From Qipengyuania mesophila (lineage in GTDB: Bacteria; Pseudomonadota; Alphaproteobacteria; Sphingomonadales; Sphingomonadaceae): 64,000 nucleotides of DNA. The stretch covers positions 1,459,501 through 1,523,500 of the forward strand of contig NZ_JAIGNU010000001.1 in assembly GCF_019711655.1 (NCBI RefSeq), read 5' to 3'. A program made the position numbers and the translations under genes. The notes beneath the pieces were generated by a model, which worked only from the letters and a program-made list of their open reading frames with translations, had not been told where the DNA came from and ran no database searches. Positions 1 through 8,508 of this stretch are shown one piece after another. The stretch's first letter is position 1. Every line of letters begins with the position of its first letter.

Positions 1-206
1 ACCTCGTTCTCCCCCCAACCGATCGGTTCGGCGATCGCCACCGTGGGGAAGCTTTCGGCAGCCGGCTCGTCGAGCTTCGGGTCGGTTCCGACCGTTTCGT
101 CGAAGGGAACGTCGGCCGTGTCGCCGCGGGTGAAGAAATAGCCTGCGACGAGAACCACCAGCAGGATGACGAGGAGCGCGATGCCCAGCTTCTTGAGGAT
201 ACCCAT
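1..206 (-). CDS. Sorbosone/PQQ-type sugar dehydrogenase, N-terminal part
   Basis: This is the first 68 codons of a leftward gene that leaves the window. The protein opens with MGILKK and a hydrophobic helix (residues about 7-25, LGIALLVILLVVLVAGYFF), then a periplasmic segment with a DPKLDEP stretch and IAEPIGWG. That layout resembles the start of membrane-anchored sorbosone dehydrogenase family proteins, which are PQQ-dependent beta-propellers that oxidise sugars in the periplasm. The propeller itself lies outside the window, so the family call rests only on the leader and linker. It is divergent from the methionine sulfoxide reductase gene. Confidence 0.5.
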   Translation of the reverse strand, partial: MGILKKLGIALLVILLVVLVAGYFFTRGDTADVPFDETVGTDPKLDEPAAESFPTVAIAEPIGWGENE

Positions 207-283
207 GGCGCGGGGAATAAGCGAGCGTGCCTGATCGGGCAATGGGGGTTGCAGCGGGGATTGCGCGCGCTACATCGCGCGGC

Positions 284-766
284 ATGTACGATTTTCGCCC
301 CCATGCCGAAACGCCCAAGCCCGAAGCCTATCGCCAGCTGGTCGACGCGGCCGACGCGCTCACCGCCGGCGAGCCCGACGGCGTAGCGAATATGGCCAAT
401 GTCGCCGCGTTGCTGGGCGATTTCCTGCCCGATCTGAACTGGGCGGGCTTCTACCGCGTCATCGACGGCGAATTGGTGCTCGGTCCCTTTGTGGGCCGCC
501 CGGCCTGCATCCGCATCCCGCTCGGCAAGGGGGTCTGCGGGGTGGCGGCGTCCGAGGGCAAGACCCAGCTGGTCGAGGACGTCCACGCCTTTCCGGGTCA
601 CATTGCCTGCGATGCGGTGACCAATTCGGAACTGGTTGTGCCCGTCAGCCGCAAAGGCACGGTGATCGCGGTTATCGACCTCGACAGCCCGCTGACCGCG
701 CGTTTCGATGAAGAAGATGCGGCGGGCATCGAAGCGCTTGCCGCCCTGCTGGCGGAACGGATCTGA
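284..766 (+). CDS. msrC: Free methionine-(R)-sulfoxide reductase (GAF domain)
   Basis: A 160-residue single-GAF-domain protein of the fRMsr family, which reduces free L-methionine-(R)-sulfoxide in the cytosol using a thioredoxin-type reductant. The signature LNWAGFYR lies at residues 51-58. The three family cysteines are all present (C75 in RPAC, C85 in GVC, C109 in HIAC), so catalysis and disulfide resolution should be intact. I chose the ATG at 284 (MYDFRP); an upstream in-frame start at 227 would add 19 residues unlike the family. It stands alone, divergent from the dehydrogenase gene. Confidence 0.88.
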   Translation: MYDFRPHAETPKPEAYRQLVDAADALTAGEPDGVANMANVAALLGDFLPDLNWAGFYRVIDGELVLGPFVGRPACIRIPLGKGVCGVAASEGKTQLVEDVHAFPGHIACDAVTNSELVVPVSRKGTVIAVIDLDSPLTARFDEEDAAGIEALAALLAERI

Positions 767-888
767 TCCCGCCTGCCCCATAGCGGCACAGCGCGGGCTC
801 CGCTTTTGCGCTCGGGCCGCGGAATGCTAACATCGCGGTAACCACAGCGGGTCGGCCATGCGCCGAGTCGCCTGAAGGAGCCCGAGTT

Positions 889-1806
889 ATGTTCGTTCGT
901 ACCGCCCTCGTCCTTTCCGCTTCCGGTCTCGCCGTGCTTCCCGGCGTGGCGCTGGCGCAGAGCACGCTGTCCTACGAGACCGGCCAGTACGAATATGCCC
1001 AGCCCAAGGCCGAGCTCGACGACGATGTCGTGACCGAAACCGTACCCAACGCCGAAGCGCCCGCCGTGGTCTTCGTCGAATCGCCGACGATCCAGTCGAT
1101 CGACCCGTCGGAGCCCCAGAGCACGATGCCGGTCACCGAAGCGGGTACCCCCCTGCCCGCGGCGCGGACCATTCCGGCGCGCAATGCGGCACCGGTCACG
1201 ACGGTAGCGCAAGTGCAGCCGACCTACGTCTACGTGCAGCAGCCGCCTCAGGTGCTCTATGCCTATCCGGCCCCGGTGACCTATGCGCAGCCCACTTCCG
1301 GTGCCTCGCGGGTGATCTATCGCGATGCGCCCGTGCAGCAGGTCCAGCCAGTCCAGCCGGTCGAATATGGCTACGGCTACCAGCCGGGCCAGGTCTCGAC
1401 CCAGCTCTATCTGCCCGCCGGTGCGCAGCTGGTTGCTTTCGATCGCAATTCCTGGCTCGAGGAATGTCGCTCGCGGCTCGATACCTACGAGAATGACAGC
1501 GACCGCGGGAAGGTAATCGGGGCGCTGGTCGGCGCAACCGCAGGTGGCGTCATTGGCAACCGCATTGCGGGACGCGGCAATCGCACTGCCGGCACGCTCA
1601 TCGGCGCGGGAGCCGGAGCGCTCGCCGGAATGGCCGTCGGCGACGCTATCGATGATCGCGCGGATCGGCGGACGAACAGCTACGGCCAGTGCGAGGCCTA
1701 TCTCGACGACTATATGCAGCAGGCCAACGCCAGCGCGGGCCGCGTGCAGTACAGCCAGCCCGGACAGTACATGCTCGTGCCGGTAACGGTCGCGATGCCG
1801 CGGTAA
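889..1806 (+). CDS. Glycine-zipper 2TM domain envelope protein
   Basis: A 305-residue exported protein. It has a signal peptide (residues 1 to about 24, ending ALAQ), a long low-complexity middle rich in Pro, Gln, Val and Tyr (about 105-185), and a glycine-zipper pair near 209-256 with GALVGATAGGVIGNRIAG followed by GAGAGALAGMAVGDAIDD. Such Gly-zipper domains (17-kDa antigen/SlyB-like) insert in or lie against the outer membrane. AAGGAG sits just upstream of the ATG at 889. The function is not known; a structural or stress role in the envelope is inference. No operon partner is visible. Confidence 0.75.
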   Translation: MFVRTALVLSASGLAVLPGVALAQSTLSYETGQYEYAQPKAELDDDVVTETVPNAEAPAVVFVESPTIQSIDPSEPQSTMPVTEAGTPLPAARTIPARNAAPVTTVAQVQPTYVYVQQPPQVLYAYPAPVTYAQPTSGASRVIYRDAPVQQVQPVQPVEYGYGYQPGQVSTQLYLPAGAQLVAFDRNSWLEECRSRLDTYENDSDRGKVIGALVGATAGGVIGNRIAGRGNRTAGTLIGAGAGALAGMAVGDAIDDRADRRTNSYGQCEAYLDDYMQQANASAGRVQYSQPGQYMLVPVTVAMPR

Positions 1807-1864
1807 GACGCTCTATCGCAACGGTTTTGCCGCCGGCGTGGCCGGTCAAATAGCCAAGTGCGGC

Positions 1865-2845
1865 TTAGATATCGCCGCCCGTAAGCCTCTGACAAATAAG
1901 GTCTAATTGATCGAGCGTCCGATAGCGGATGGTCACGCTGCCGGTGTTGGGCGTGCTCTCGGTGGTGATCTTCACCGGCATGCCGAGGAATTCCTCGAGA
2001 TGACCCTGCACGGCGGCAATGTCGGCGTTGTCTTCGCCCGTGGATGCGGCGGGCGGATTGCCCGCACCCGTGGCGGTGCTGCGCGGTTTGCGCGTCAGCG
2101 CTTCCATTTCGCGCACCGAAAGGCCGTCGGCGACCGCGCGGCGCGCGAGATCGACCGCTTCCTCGCGCCCGATGAGTGCGCGGGCATGACCCATCGACAG
2201 CGAACCATCGGCGAGCAGCGCAAGAACGGTATCGGGCAGTGCGAGCAGGCGCTGGAAATTGGCCACGTGACTGCGCGACTTGTCGACCAGCCGGGCGATC
2301 TCGGCCTGCGTCATTCCTTCGTCCTCGGCGAGCTTGTGATAGGCGCGCGCCTCTTCGACGGGATTGAGATCCTCACGCTGGAGGTTCTCGATCAGCGCCA
2401 GCGCCATCACCTCGCGCTGGTCGAGATCGCGCACCAGCGCGGGAATTTCGTGGAGCCGCGCCTTCTGCGCTGCCCGCCAGCGGCGTTCGCCCGCGACGAG
2501 GCGATAGCGACCGCGCCCGAGCGGCGTGACGATGACCGGCTGGATGACCCCGCGCGCCGCGATCGAGGAGGCGAGAGCATCGAGGCTCTCCTCGTCGAAA
2601 CGCGAGCGCGGCTGTCCCGGAAGCGGTTCGATGTCGGCTACGGGGATCGAGGCGAGCCCTTCGAGCGGTGTCGAACCCGCCGCCACGTCAGCCGGTCCGG
2701 CTGCGCCGCCGGCGTTGGCCGTCTGACCGGCCCGGACAAGCGGTTCCTCGCGCCGGGTCTCGCCCAGGAGAGCGCCCAGCCCCTTCCCAAGCTTCTTCTT
2801 GCGATCGATCGGTCGTGCTCCCGTATTCGCGGTATTCTCGCTCAT
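1865..2845 (-). CDS. parB: Chromosome-partitioning protein ParB
   Basis: A 326-residue CTP-dependent DNA clamp that loads at parS and spreads. An acidic/Ala-rich N-terminus with a Lys-rich LGKGLGALLGE motif (residues 19-29, the usual ParA-stimulating segment) precedes the ParB/Srx domain with PGQPRSRFDE (76-85) and the CTP-binding GERRWR motif (119-124). The ENLQREDLNP segment (153-162) and a helix-turn-helix (about 178-200) for parS recognition follow, then a C-terminal dimer domain. The start is the ATG at 2845, which overlaps the parA stop as ATGA. Three parS palindromes lie in the same gene block. Confidence 0.96.
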   Translation of the reverse strand: MSENTANTGARPIDRKKKLGKGLGALLGETRREEPLVRAGQTANAGGAAGPADVAAGSTPLEGLASIPVADIEPLPGQPRSRFDEESLDALASSIAARGVIQPVIVTPLGRGRYRLVAGERRWRAAQKARLHEIPALVRDLDQREVMALALIENLQREDLNPVEEARAYHKLAEDEGMTQAEIARLVDKSRSHVANFQRLLALPDTVLALLADGSLSMGHARALIGREEAVDLARRAVADGLSVREMEALTRKPRSTATGAGNPPAASTGEDNADIAAVQGHLEEFLGMPVKITTESTPNTGSVTIRYRTLDQLDLICQRLTGGDI

Positions 2846-3633
2846 GCCGCCTTCCTCTTCTCGGGCAGCCGCCCGATCAGTTCTCTTGCCAGCCCGATAT
2901 AGGCCCGGCTTCCCGGACAATTATGGTCGTAGACCAGTGCCGGCATGCCGTGGCTCGGCGCCTCCGACAGACGCACATTGCGCGGAATGACGTTCTCGAA
3001 CACGAGATTGCCGAGGCAGTCGCGCACATCGTCGGCGACCTGGTCGGTCAGCCGGTTGCGGCGATCGAACATGGTCAGCACCACGCCGACGATGCCGAGA
3101 TCGGAATTGAAGCCTTGCTGGACGCGCTCGACGGTCTGCAGCAGCTGGCTGAGGCCTTCGAGAGCGAAGAATTCGCATTGCAGCGGGACCATCAGTGTAT
3201 CGGCCGCGCAGAGCGCATTGAGCGTCAACAGGCCGAGCGAGGGCGGGCAATCGATGAAGCAGGCATCGTAACCGGCGAAACTACCGCGCGCCTGGGCCGA
3301 CAGCGCCTTGGTCAGCCGCCCGGTGCGGTCCTCGACCGACACCAGCTCGACCTCGGCGCCCGAAAGATCCTGCGTCGCGGGAACAATGTCGAGCCCGGGA
3401 ATCTCGGTTTCCTGCGCGCATTCGGCGAGGGTGGCTTGGTCAAGCAGCAGGTCGTAGCTCGTATTCTCGCGCGCCGCGCTCGGAATTCCCAGGCCCGTCG
3501 AGGCGTTGCCCTGCGGATCGAGGTCGATCAGCAGCGTCTTCCAGCCGGTCGCCGCCATCGCCGTGGCGATGTTGATGGCGGTGGTGGTCTTGCCCACCCC
3601 GCCCTTCTGGTTGGCGATTGCGATGGTGATCAT
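2842..3633 (-). CDS. parA: Chromosome-partitioning ATPase ParA
   Basis: A 263-residue Walker-type ATPase that forms the nucleoid-bound gradient pulling ParB-parS complexes during origin segregation. The deviant Walker A motif QKGGVGKTT is at residues 9-17 (signature lysine K10), with DLDPQGN at about 40-46. A GTG at 3648 could add five residues, but the ATG at 3633 overlaps the rsmG stop by four bases, as do the neighbouring junctions, so I chose it. It is co-transcribed with mnmG, rsmG and parB, the common alphaproteobacterial arrangement. Confidence 0.96.
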   Translation of the reverse strand: MITIAIANQKGGVGKTTTAINIATAMAATGWKTLLIDLDPQGNASTGLGIPSAARENTSYDLLLDQATLAECAQETEIPGLDIVPATQDLSGAEVELVSVEDRTGRLTKALSAQARGSFAGYDACFIDCPPSLGLLTLNALCAADTLMVPLQCEFFALEGLSQLLQTVERVQQGFNSDLGIVGVVLTMFDRRNRLTDQVADDVRDCLGNLVFENVIPRNVRLSEAPSHGMPALVYDHNCPGSRAYIGLARELIGRLPEKRKAA

Positions 3634-4259
3634 GACTTTTCGCTCCACTGCCCGCGGCCGACGACGATGCCCGCCTCAGGGTCCGTCAGCGATTGTTCCA
3701 CGTGAAACATGGCGCGACCGGCCCGGGGCAACCCCTGCACTTCTTGCTCTGCCGAACGCCCCTTGGGCAACACCCATGAGGTAGCGCCTGTGGAGAAGCG
3801 TGCAGATAAGCTGAGCAAACGATCGAGTGGAGCGAAGGCGCGCGCGGAGATCGTCCCCGCGGCGAAGCGCTCGACCTGCTCCAAGCGGCGACCTTCTACA
3901 CGGCAATTGGAGAGGCCCGTACGGGCCAAGGCGCGATTGAGCCATTCGACGCGCCGCTTGCGGGACTCCACGAGAACAACTGGCGCCTCGGGGCGCATTG
4001 CCGCGATCACCAGGCCGGGAAAGCCAGCGCCGCTCCCGAGGTCGAGCCAGGTACCCTCCGTGGGCGAACCTAGCGGGAGAAGCTGCGCCGAATCGGCGAT
4101 GTGCCGCTGCCAAACTGTCTCCAGCGTCGCCTTCGCGACGAGGTTCTGTTGCTGGTTTTCTTCGACCAGGTCTCCGACGAGCAAGGACAGACGGTCCATC
4201 GCCTCCTCGTCGCACAAGCTCCCGACATAGGCCCTTGCCTGTTCTTCGGACGCTATCAT
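3630..4259 (-). CDS. rsmG: 16S rRNA (guanine-527-N7) methyltransferase RsmG
   Basis: A 209-residue SAM-dependent methyltransferase of the GidB family that methylates G527 of 16S rRNA, the loss of which gives low-level streptomycin resistance in other bacteria. The SAM-binding motif [12 protein letters not shown] is at about residues 70-81, followed by VLVESRKRR. The C-terminal stretch MFHVEQ is encoded by a parS site. The ATG at 4259 overlaps the mnmG stop (ATGA), and its own stop overlaps the parA ATG. Confidence 0.95.
   Translation of the reverse strand: MIASEEQARAYVGSLCDEEAMDRLSLLVGDLVEENQQQNLVAKATLETVWQRHIADSAQLLPLGSPTEGTWLDLGSGAGFPGLVIAAMRPEAPVVLVESRKRRVEWLNRALARTGLSNCRVEGRRLEQVERFAAGTISARAFAPLDRLLSLSARFSTGATSWVLPKGRSAEQEVQGLPRAGRAMFHVEQSLTDPEAGIVVGRGQWSEKS
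3694..3709. promoter_or_regulatory. parS: parS centromere site 1
   Basis: The 16-mer TGTTCCACGTGAAACA matches the bacterial parS palindrome (TGTTTCACGTGAAACA) with one change. It lies inside the 3' part of rsmG, about 60 bases upstream of the parA start, and encodes MFHVEQ there. ParB should nucleate on it. Confidence 0.9.
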
Positions 4260-6106
4260 GCGGCGCGATCGCGCTTGCGCGCATGAACCAGCAGGGCCGC
4301 GAGCGCCGCAGGCGTGATTCCCCGAATCCTCCCGGCCGCAGCAAGCGATTCGGGTCGCGCGAGCGACAGGCGTTCGATCATCTCGTTCGAGAGTCCGGGA
4401 ACGTCCGCAAAGGGAAAATCGGGCGATAGTGTCTGCGCCTCGCTGGTCCGCAGATCGGCGAGCTCGGCCTGCTGGCGGGCGAGATAGGGCGCGTAGAACG
4501 CATCTTCGGCCAGTTCGATGGCGAGGGGATCGGCCGGATCGACGCCCTCAAGCCAGGGCGCGAGCCCGGCGATGTCCGCATGCCCGCCTGCGAGCCAGTC
4601 CACCGCCGGACGCTGGCCGGCATCCTGTTTCACGTGAAACCCTGCCGCGACCAATTCCTTGGCGTGGATGGGGCTGGCGAGTTGTTCGTCGTATCGTGCG
4701 CGCCGCTCTTCGCGTCGCTCGTACCATTCGCTGCGCTCGCGTCCCACGAGGCCGCAAGCCATGCCCAACGGGGTAAGTCGCGTATCGGCGTTGCTGGCGC
4801 GGAGCCGCAAGCGATACTCGGCGCGCGAAGTGAGCATGCGATAGGGCTCGGTGATCCCCTGCAGCGTCAGATCGTCGAGCATGACCGCAATATAGGAGTT
4901 GGCCCGGTCGAGCGCGGCGGGCTCCATATCGAGAACCGAAGCCGCGGCTTGCATTCCCGCCACCAGGCCCTGCGCCGCCGCTTCTTCGTAGCCCGTCGTG
5001 CCGTTGATCTGGCCGGCGCAAAAGAGGCCGGGAATGGCGTGGAGTTCGAGCGAGGAACCCAGCGCGCGCGGGTCGATATGGTCGTATTCGACCGCATAGC
5101 CTGGGACGGCCATCTCGACGCGGCTCAGGCCATCCATCTCTCGCAGCATGGCGAGCTGCACGTCCGCGGGCAGCGAAGTCGAAATACCGTTCGGATAGAC
5201 CAGTTCGGTATCGAGCCCCTCGGGTTCGAGAAAGACCTGGTGCCCCTCGCGGTCGCCGAAACGATGGATCTTGTCCTCGATCGACGGGCAGTAGCGCGGG
5301 CCCGAAGCGCCGATCGCACCAGAAAACAGCGGCGAACGGTCGAGATTCGCGCGGATGATGTCGTGCGCGCGCGCGTTGGTGCGCGTAATCGCGCAGAAGA
5401 CCTGCGGATTGGCCCTGCCTTGGGTCAGCGAGGACATGGTCCATGCTTCGCCGTCAGAAGACTGTTCTTCGAGCGCTGCCCAGTCGATCGTCCGCCCGTC
5501 GAGCCGCGGGGGCGTGCCGGTCTTGAGGCGGCCCATCGGCAGGTCAGCCGCGCGCAATTGCTGCGCCAGACGGTGCGCGGCGCCCTCGCCGATCCTCCCG
5601 CCTTCGAAGCGCTCCTCGCCGCGGAAGAGCACTCCGCCGAGGAAGGTCCCGGTGCAGAGCACAACCGCCCTCGAGGCCAGTGCCGTGCCGTCGGCAAGCT
5701 CGATACCGGCGACCCTGCCCCCCTCGAGACGCAGCGCAGCCACCTCACCTGCGACCAAGTCAAGGTTCGGCTGAGCAGCAACCATCTCCTGCACGGCTGC
5801 ATGGAAGAGGTGCCGGTCGGCCTGGACCCGCGGGCCCCAGACTGCACTCCCCTTCGAGCGGTTGAGCATCCGATAGTGGATCGCCGCCGCATCGGCAGCG
5901 CGACCGATCACGCCGTCGAGCGCATCGACCTCGCGCACCAGATGGCCCTTGCCCAACCCACCGATCGCGGGATTGCAACTCATTGCGCCGATCTTGTCGA
6001 GTTCGAGCGTCACGAGCCCCGTGCGCGCACCCATCCGGGCCGCCGCGCAGGCCGCCTCGACCCCGGCATGGCCGCCGCCGACAATCAGGACATCGAATGA
6101 ATGCAT
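4256..6106 (-). CDS. mnmG: tRNA 5-carboxymethylaminomethyluridine synthesis enzyme MnmG
   Basis: A 616-residue FAD protein (GidA) that, with MnmE, installs cmnm5U at the wobble position of tRNAs. The N-terminal Rossmann motif [11 protein letters not shown] (residues 9-19) binds [13 protein letters not shown] (about 42-51) and KTGTPPR (about 196-202) are family signatures, and GYEEAAAQG precedes the C-terminal helical MnmE-binding domain. The length is normal. The FHVKQ segment in that C-terminal domain is encoded by parS site 2. Upstream of the gene are a short gap with parS site 3 and mnmE. Confidence 0.97.
   Translation of the reverse strand: MHSFDVLIVGGGHAGVEAACAAARMGARTGLVTLELDKIGAMSCNPAIGGLGKGHLVREVDALDGVIGRAADAAAIHYRMLNRSKGSAVWGPRVQADRHLFHAAVQEMVAAQPNLDLVAGEVAALRLEGGRVAGIELADGTALASRAVVLCTGTFLGGVLFRGEERFEGGRIGEGAAHRLAQQLRAADLPMGRLKTGTPPRLDGRTIDWAALEEQSSDGEAWTMSSLTQGRANPQVFCAITRTNARAHDIIRANLDRSPLFSGAIGASGPRYCPSIEDKIHRFGDREGHQVFLEPEGLDTELVYPNGISTSLPADVQLAMLREMDGLSRVEMAVPGYAVEYDHIDPRALGSSLELHAIPGLFCAGQINGTTGYEEAAAQGLVAGMQAAASVLDMEPAALDRANSYIAVMLDDLTLQGITEPYRMLTSRAEYRLRLRASNADTRLTPLGMACGLVGRERSEWYERREERRARYDEQLASPIHAKELVAAGFHVKQDAGQRPAVDWLAGGHADIAGLAPWLEGVDPADPLAIELAEDAFYAPYLARQQAELADLRTSEAQTLSPDFPFADVPGLSNEMIERLSLARPESLAAAGRIRGITPAALAALLVHARKRDRAA
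4626..4641. promoter_or_regulatory. parS: parS centromere site 2
   Basis: TGTTTCACGTGAAACC matches the parS consensus at 15 of 16 positions. It is embedded in the mnmG coding sequence, where it encodes FHVK of GFHVKQ. Confidence 0.88.
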
Positions 6107-6152
6107 GGGATGCGCGCCTTAGCTCGCGCGGGGATTCGCGTCAAAGCCCGCA

Positions 6153-6168
6153 TGTTTCACGTGAAACA
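6153..6168. promoter_or_regulatory. parS: parS centromere site 3 (perfect)
   Basis: TGTTTCACGTGAAACA is a perfect 16-base parS palindrome in the mnmE-mnmG intergenic gap. It directly abuts the mnmE stop codon (6169-6171 on the minus strand). Confidence 0.93.
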
Positions 6169-7440
6169 TCACTTGCCGATGCAGAACCGCCCGAACAGCG
6201 CATCGAGCATTTCCTCGGTCGAATCACGCCCGACCAGCCGGTCGAGCGCATGCCGCGCGCTGCGCAGATTTTCCGCCGCCAGCAGCAGATCTCCCGTGAC
6301 CTCGACCGCTTCGATATATGTCGCGGCTGCAAGCGCCCACCCGCTTTGGCGGCGATTGAAGGCGAGCCGATCGACCGGAGGCAAGGCCGCCCGCCCCCTC
6401 TCGACGAGCAAATTCGTCAAATCATCGAGCCCCGAACCGGTTACGGCTGAAACTTCCAGGTCCGCCGCATAGTCGGGCTCTTCGAGATCGGCCTTCGAAT
6501 GGACGAGTACCGCGCCCTCCGGCTTGTCCGCAGCGTCACCAAGCCAGAGAACGATTTCCCCGCCTTGAACCGCGCGCCGGGCGCGCTCGATGCCGATCGC
6601 CTCGATGGCTCCCGCGCCCTCCTCGCGCATGCCTGCAGTATCGACCAGCACGAAGGGTATGCCACCGATCGCTACCGGGCGCTCCAGGACATCGCGCGTA
6701 GTTCCCGCCTCGGCGGTGACGATCGCCGCTTCATCGGCAAGCAAGGCATTGAACAACGACGACTTCCCGGCGTTGGGCGGTCCGGCCAGAACCACCCTGA
6801 TCCCGTCCCTCAGCCGTTCGGTCGCAGGCCGCTCAGCGACGCGATGGATGTCGCCCGCCAGTGCCCCCAGTTCATTCCCGAAATCGGCAGGCAGACTGGC
6901 GACATCGTCCTCGTCGGCGAAGTCGATCACTGCCTCGATGGCTGCAGCGAAACCCAGCAGGCGGTCGCGCCAGCCTTCAATGCGTCGCGACAATTCGCCG
7001 CCCGCAGCCATCATCGCCCCGCGGCGCTGCAATTCGGTTTCAGCGGAAAGCAGATCAGCCAGCCCCTCTGCCTCAGCGAGGTCGATCCGGCCATTGGCGA
7101 AGGCGCGGCGGGTGAACTCGCCCGGCTCGGCCTCGCGCAGCCCTTCGATCGCGCCGAGAGCAGCGAGGATGGCAGCAACGACCGCCCTGCCCCCATGGCA
7201 ATGCAATTCGGCGAGATCCTCCCCCGTCGCCGTGGCCGGGCCCGGAAACCACAACACCAGCGCGCGGTCGAGCATCTCGCCATCGCCATCGCGCAACTGC
7301 CGGAGGCGCGGCGAACGCGGCGGCGGCATCGTGTCGCAAAGCTGCGCCAGCGCCTCACCCGCGCGCGGACCGCTGATCCGGATCACCCCGATGGCGGCGG
7401 GCGGCGCCCCGCTCGACAGGGCATAGATCGTCTCGTTCAT
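6169..7440 (-). CDS. mnmE: tRNA modification GTPase MnmE
   Basis: A 423-residue homodimeric GTPase (TrmE) that works with MnmG on U34 of tRNA, using folate as one-carbon donor. An N-terminal folate-binding domain (MNETIYALSSG, about 1-115) is followed by a helical region. The inserted G domain has P-loop GPPNAGKSSLFN (about 215-226), a G2 EAGTTRD loop, DTAG (G3) and a divergent HSKAD (G4). The C-terminus is CIGK, whose Cys is a family hallmark. It is first in the leftward mnmE-mnmG-rsmG-parA-parB block, 62 bases before mnmG. Confidence 0.96.
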   Translation of the reverse strand: MNETIYALSSGAPPAAIGVIRISGPRAGEALAQLCDTMPPPRSPRLRQLRDGDGEMLDRALVLWFPGPATATGEDLAELHCHGGRAVVAAILAALGAIEGLREAEPGEFTRRAFANGRIDLAEAEGLADLLSAETELQRRGAMMAAGGELSRRIEGWRDRLLGFAAAIEAVIDFADEDDVASLPADFGNELGALAGDIHRVAERPATERLRDGIRVVLAGPPNAGKSSLFNALLADEAAIVTAEAGTTRDVLERPVAIGGIPFVLVDTAGMREEGAGAIEAIGIERARRAVQGGEIVLWLGDAADKPEGAVLVHSKADLEEPDYAADLEVSAVTGSGLDDLTNLLVERGRAALPPVDRLAFNRRQSGWALAAATYIEAVEVTGDLLLAAENLRSARHALDRLVGRDSTEEMLDALFGRFCIGK

Positions 7441-7455
7441 CGCGCCTGGGCGATC

Positions 7456-7716
7456 CTAGTCGTCGTCGGTCCTGGGCTTCGAAGCGCCCCTCGCGTTGTT
7501 CGCGCCTTCCATGAAGCTCTGGAACAGCTTGAAGCCGGCCTGCCCCATCGGCGCGAGCTGCTTGGCATATTCCTGCAGCTGGTCGGTGTTGCTGACGCCC
7601 TTCATCGCCTTCGACATCATCTCGACATAGATGTCGTTGGCCTTGCCGACATCGGGCAGCCCCATGAAGGTCCGCGCTTCTTCGGGCGTGCAGTCGATTT
7701 CGATATGGACCTTCAT
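7456..7716 (-). CDS. DUF6489 family small protein
   Basis: An 86-residue protein of the DUF6489 family, common in alphaproteobacteria and of unknown function. It begins MKVHIEIDCTPEEARTFMGLPD, has an amphipathic helical middle and ends in a charged tail (KPRTDDD). No signal peptide or membrane helix is visible, so it is probably cytosolic. It lies 15 bases upstream of mnmE on the same strand and may share its transcript. It is divergent from the dienelactone hydrolase gene. Confidence 0.75.
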   Translation of the reverse strand: MKVHIEIDCTPEEARTFMGLPDVGKANDIYVEMMSKAMKGVSNTDQLQEYAKQLAPMGQAGFKLFQSFMEGANNARGASKPRTDDD

Positions 7717-7809
7717 CGCGCTTTCTCCGTTACCTCTTGCAAGGCCCTATTTGGGTCCGCATCACGCGTCATGCAAGCGTAAGACACCAATCGCAGCGAG
7801 GGACCCACC

Positions 7810-8508
7810 ATGAGCGAGACCGTCACCATCGAAACCCTCTCGGGCAACGACAGCTTCACCGCCTATGTCGCCCGACCGGCCGACAGCCCGCGCGCCGCAA
7901 TCGTCGTCATCCAGGAGATCTTCGGGGTCAACGCCGGCATCAGGCGCAAATGCGACCGGCTAGCCGAGGAAGGCTATCTCGCGGTCGCGCCCGACCTGTT
8001 CTGGCGCCTCGAACCGGGAGTCGAGCTCGATCCCGATGTCGAACCCGAATTCCAGCGCGCGCTCGACCTGATGGGCAAGTTCAACCAGGACCAGGGCATC
8101 CGCGATATCGAGGCGACGATCCATCACATCCGCAACACCGAGGGCGTGCCCAAGGTCGGCTGCGTTGGCTACTGCCTCGGCGGCCGGCTTGCCTACATGA
8201 CCGCGGCACGCACCGACGTGAACGCCAGCGTCGGCTATTACGGCGTCGGCATCGACGGCCTGCTCGGCGAGAAGCACGCCATCGCGCATCCGCTCATGCT
8301 GCATATCCCGACCGAGGACGGCTTCGTCGACAAGGACACCCAAAAGGCCATGCACGACGGCCTCGACGACCATCCCAAGGTCACGCTCCACGATTACGAG
8401 GGCCTCGACCACGGCTTCGCCACCGAGTTCGGCAAACGCCGTAGCGAGGAAGCGGCCCAGCTGGCCGACAAGCGCACGGCGAAGTTCTTCGCCGAACACC
8501 TCGGCTGA
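7810..8508 (+). CDS. Dienelactone hydrolase family protein
   Basis: A 232-residue alpha/beta hydrolase of the dienelactone hydrolase family. The nucleophile is C122 in GYCLGG, as in carboxymethylenebutenolidase. The likely acid is D170 (PTEDGF) and the base H201 (LDHGFA). The catalytic set is therefore complete, but the natural substrate cannot be told from sequence, because most chromosomal members do not degrade chloroaromatics. Its TGA shares a base with the ATG of the next gene (TGATG), so the two are probably translated together. Confidence 0.88.
   Translation: MSETVTIETLSGNDSFTAYVARPADSPRAAIVVIQEIFGVNAGIRRKCDRLAEEGYLAVAPDLFWRLEPGVELDPDVEPEFQRALDLMGKFNQDQGIRDIEATIHHIRNTEGVPKVGCVGYCLGGRLAYMTAARTDVNASVGYYGVGIDGLLGEKHAIAHPLMLHIPTEDGFVDKDTQKAMHDGLDDHPKVTLHDYEGLDHGFATEFGKRRSEEAAQLADKRTAKFFAEHLG

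Noticed and set aside
4580-6100. A 506-codon plus-strand frame opposite mnmG
   Set aside because: Antisense of mnmG with no family match.
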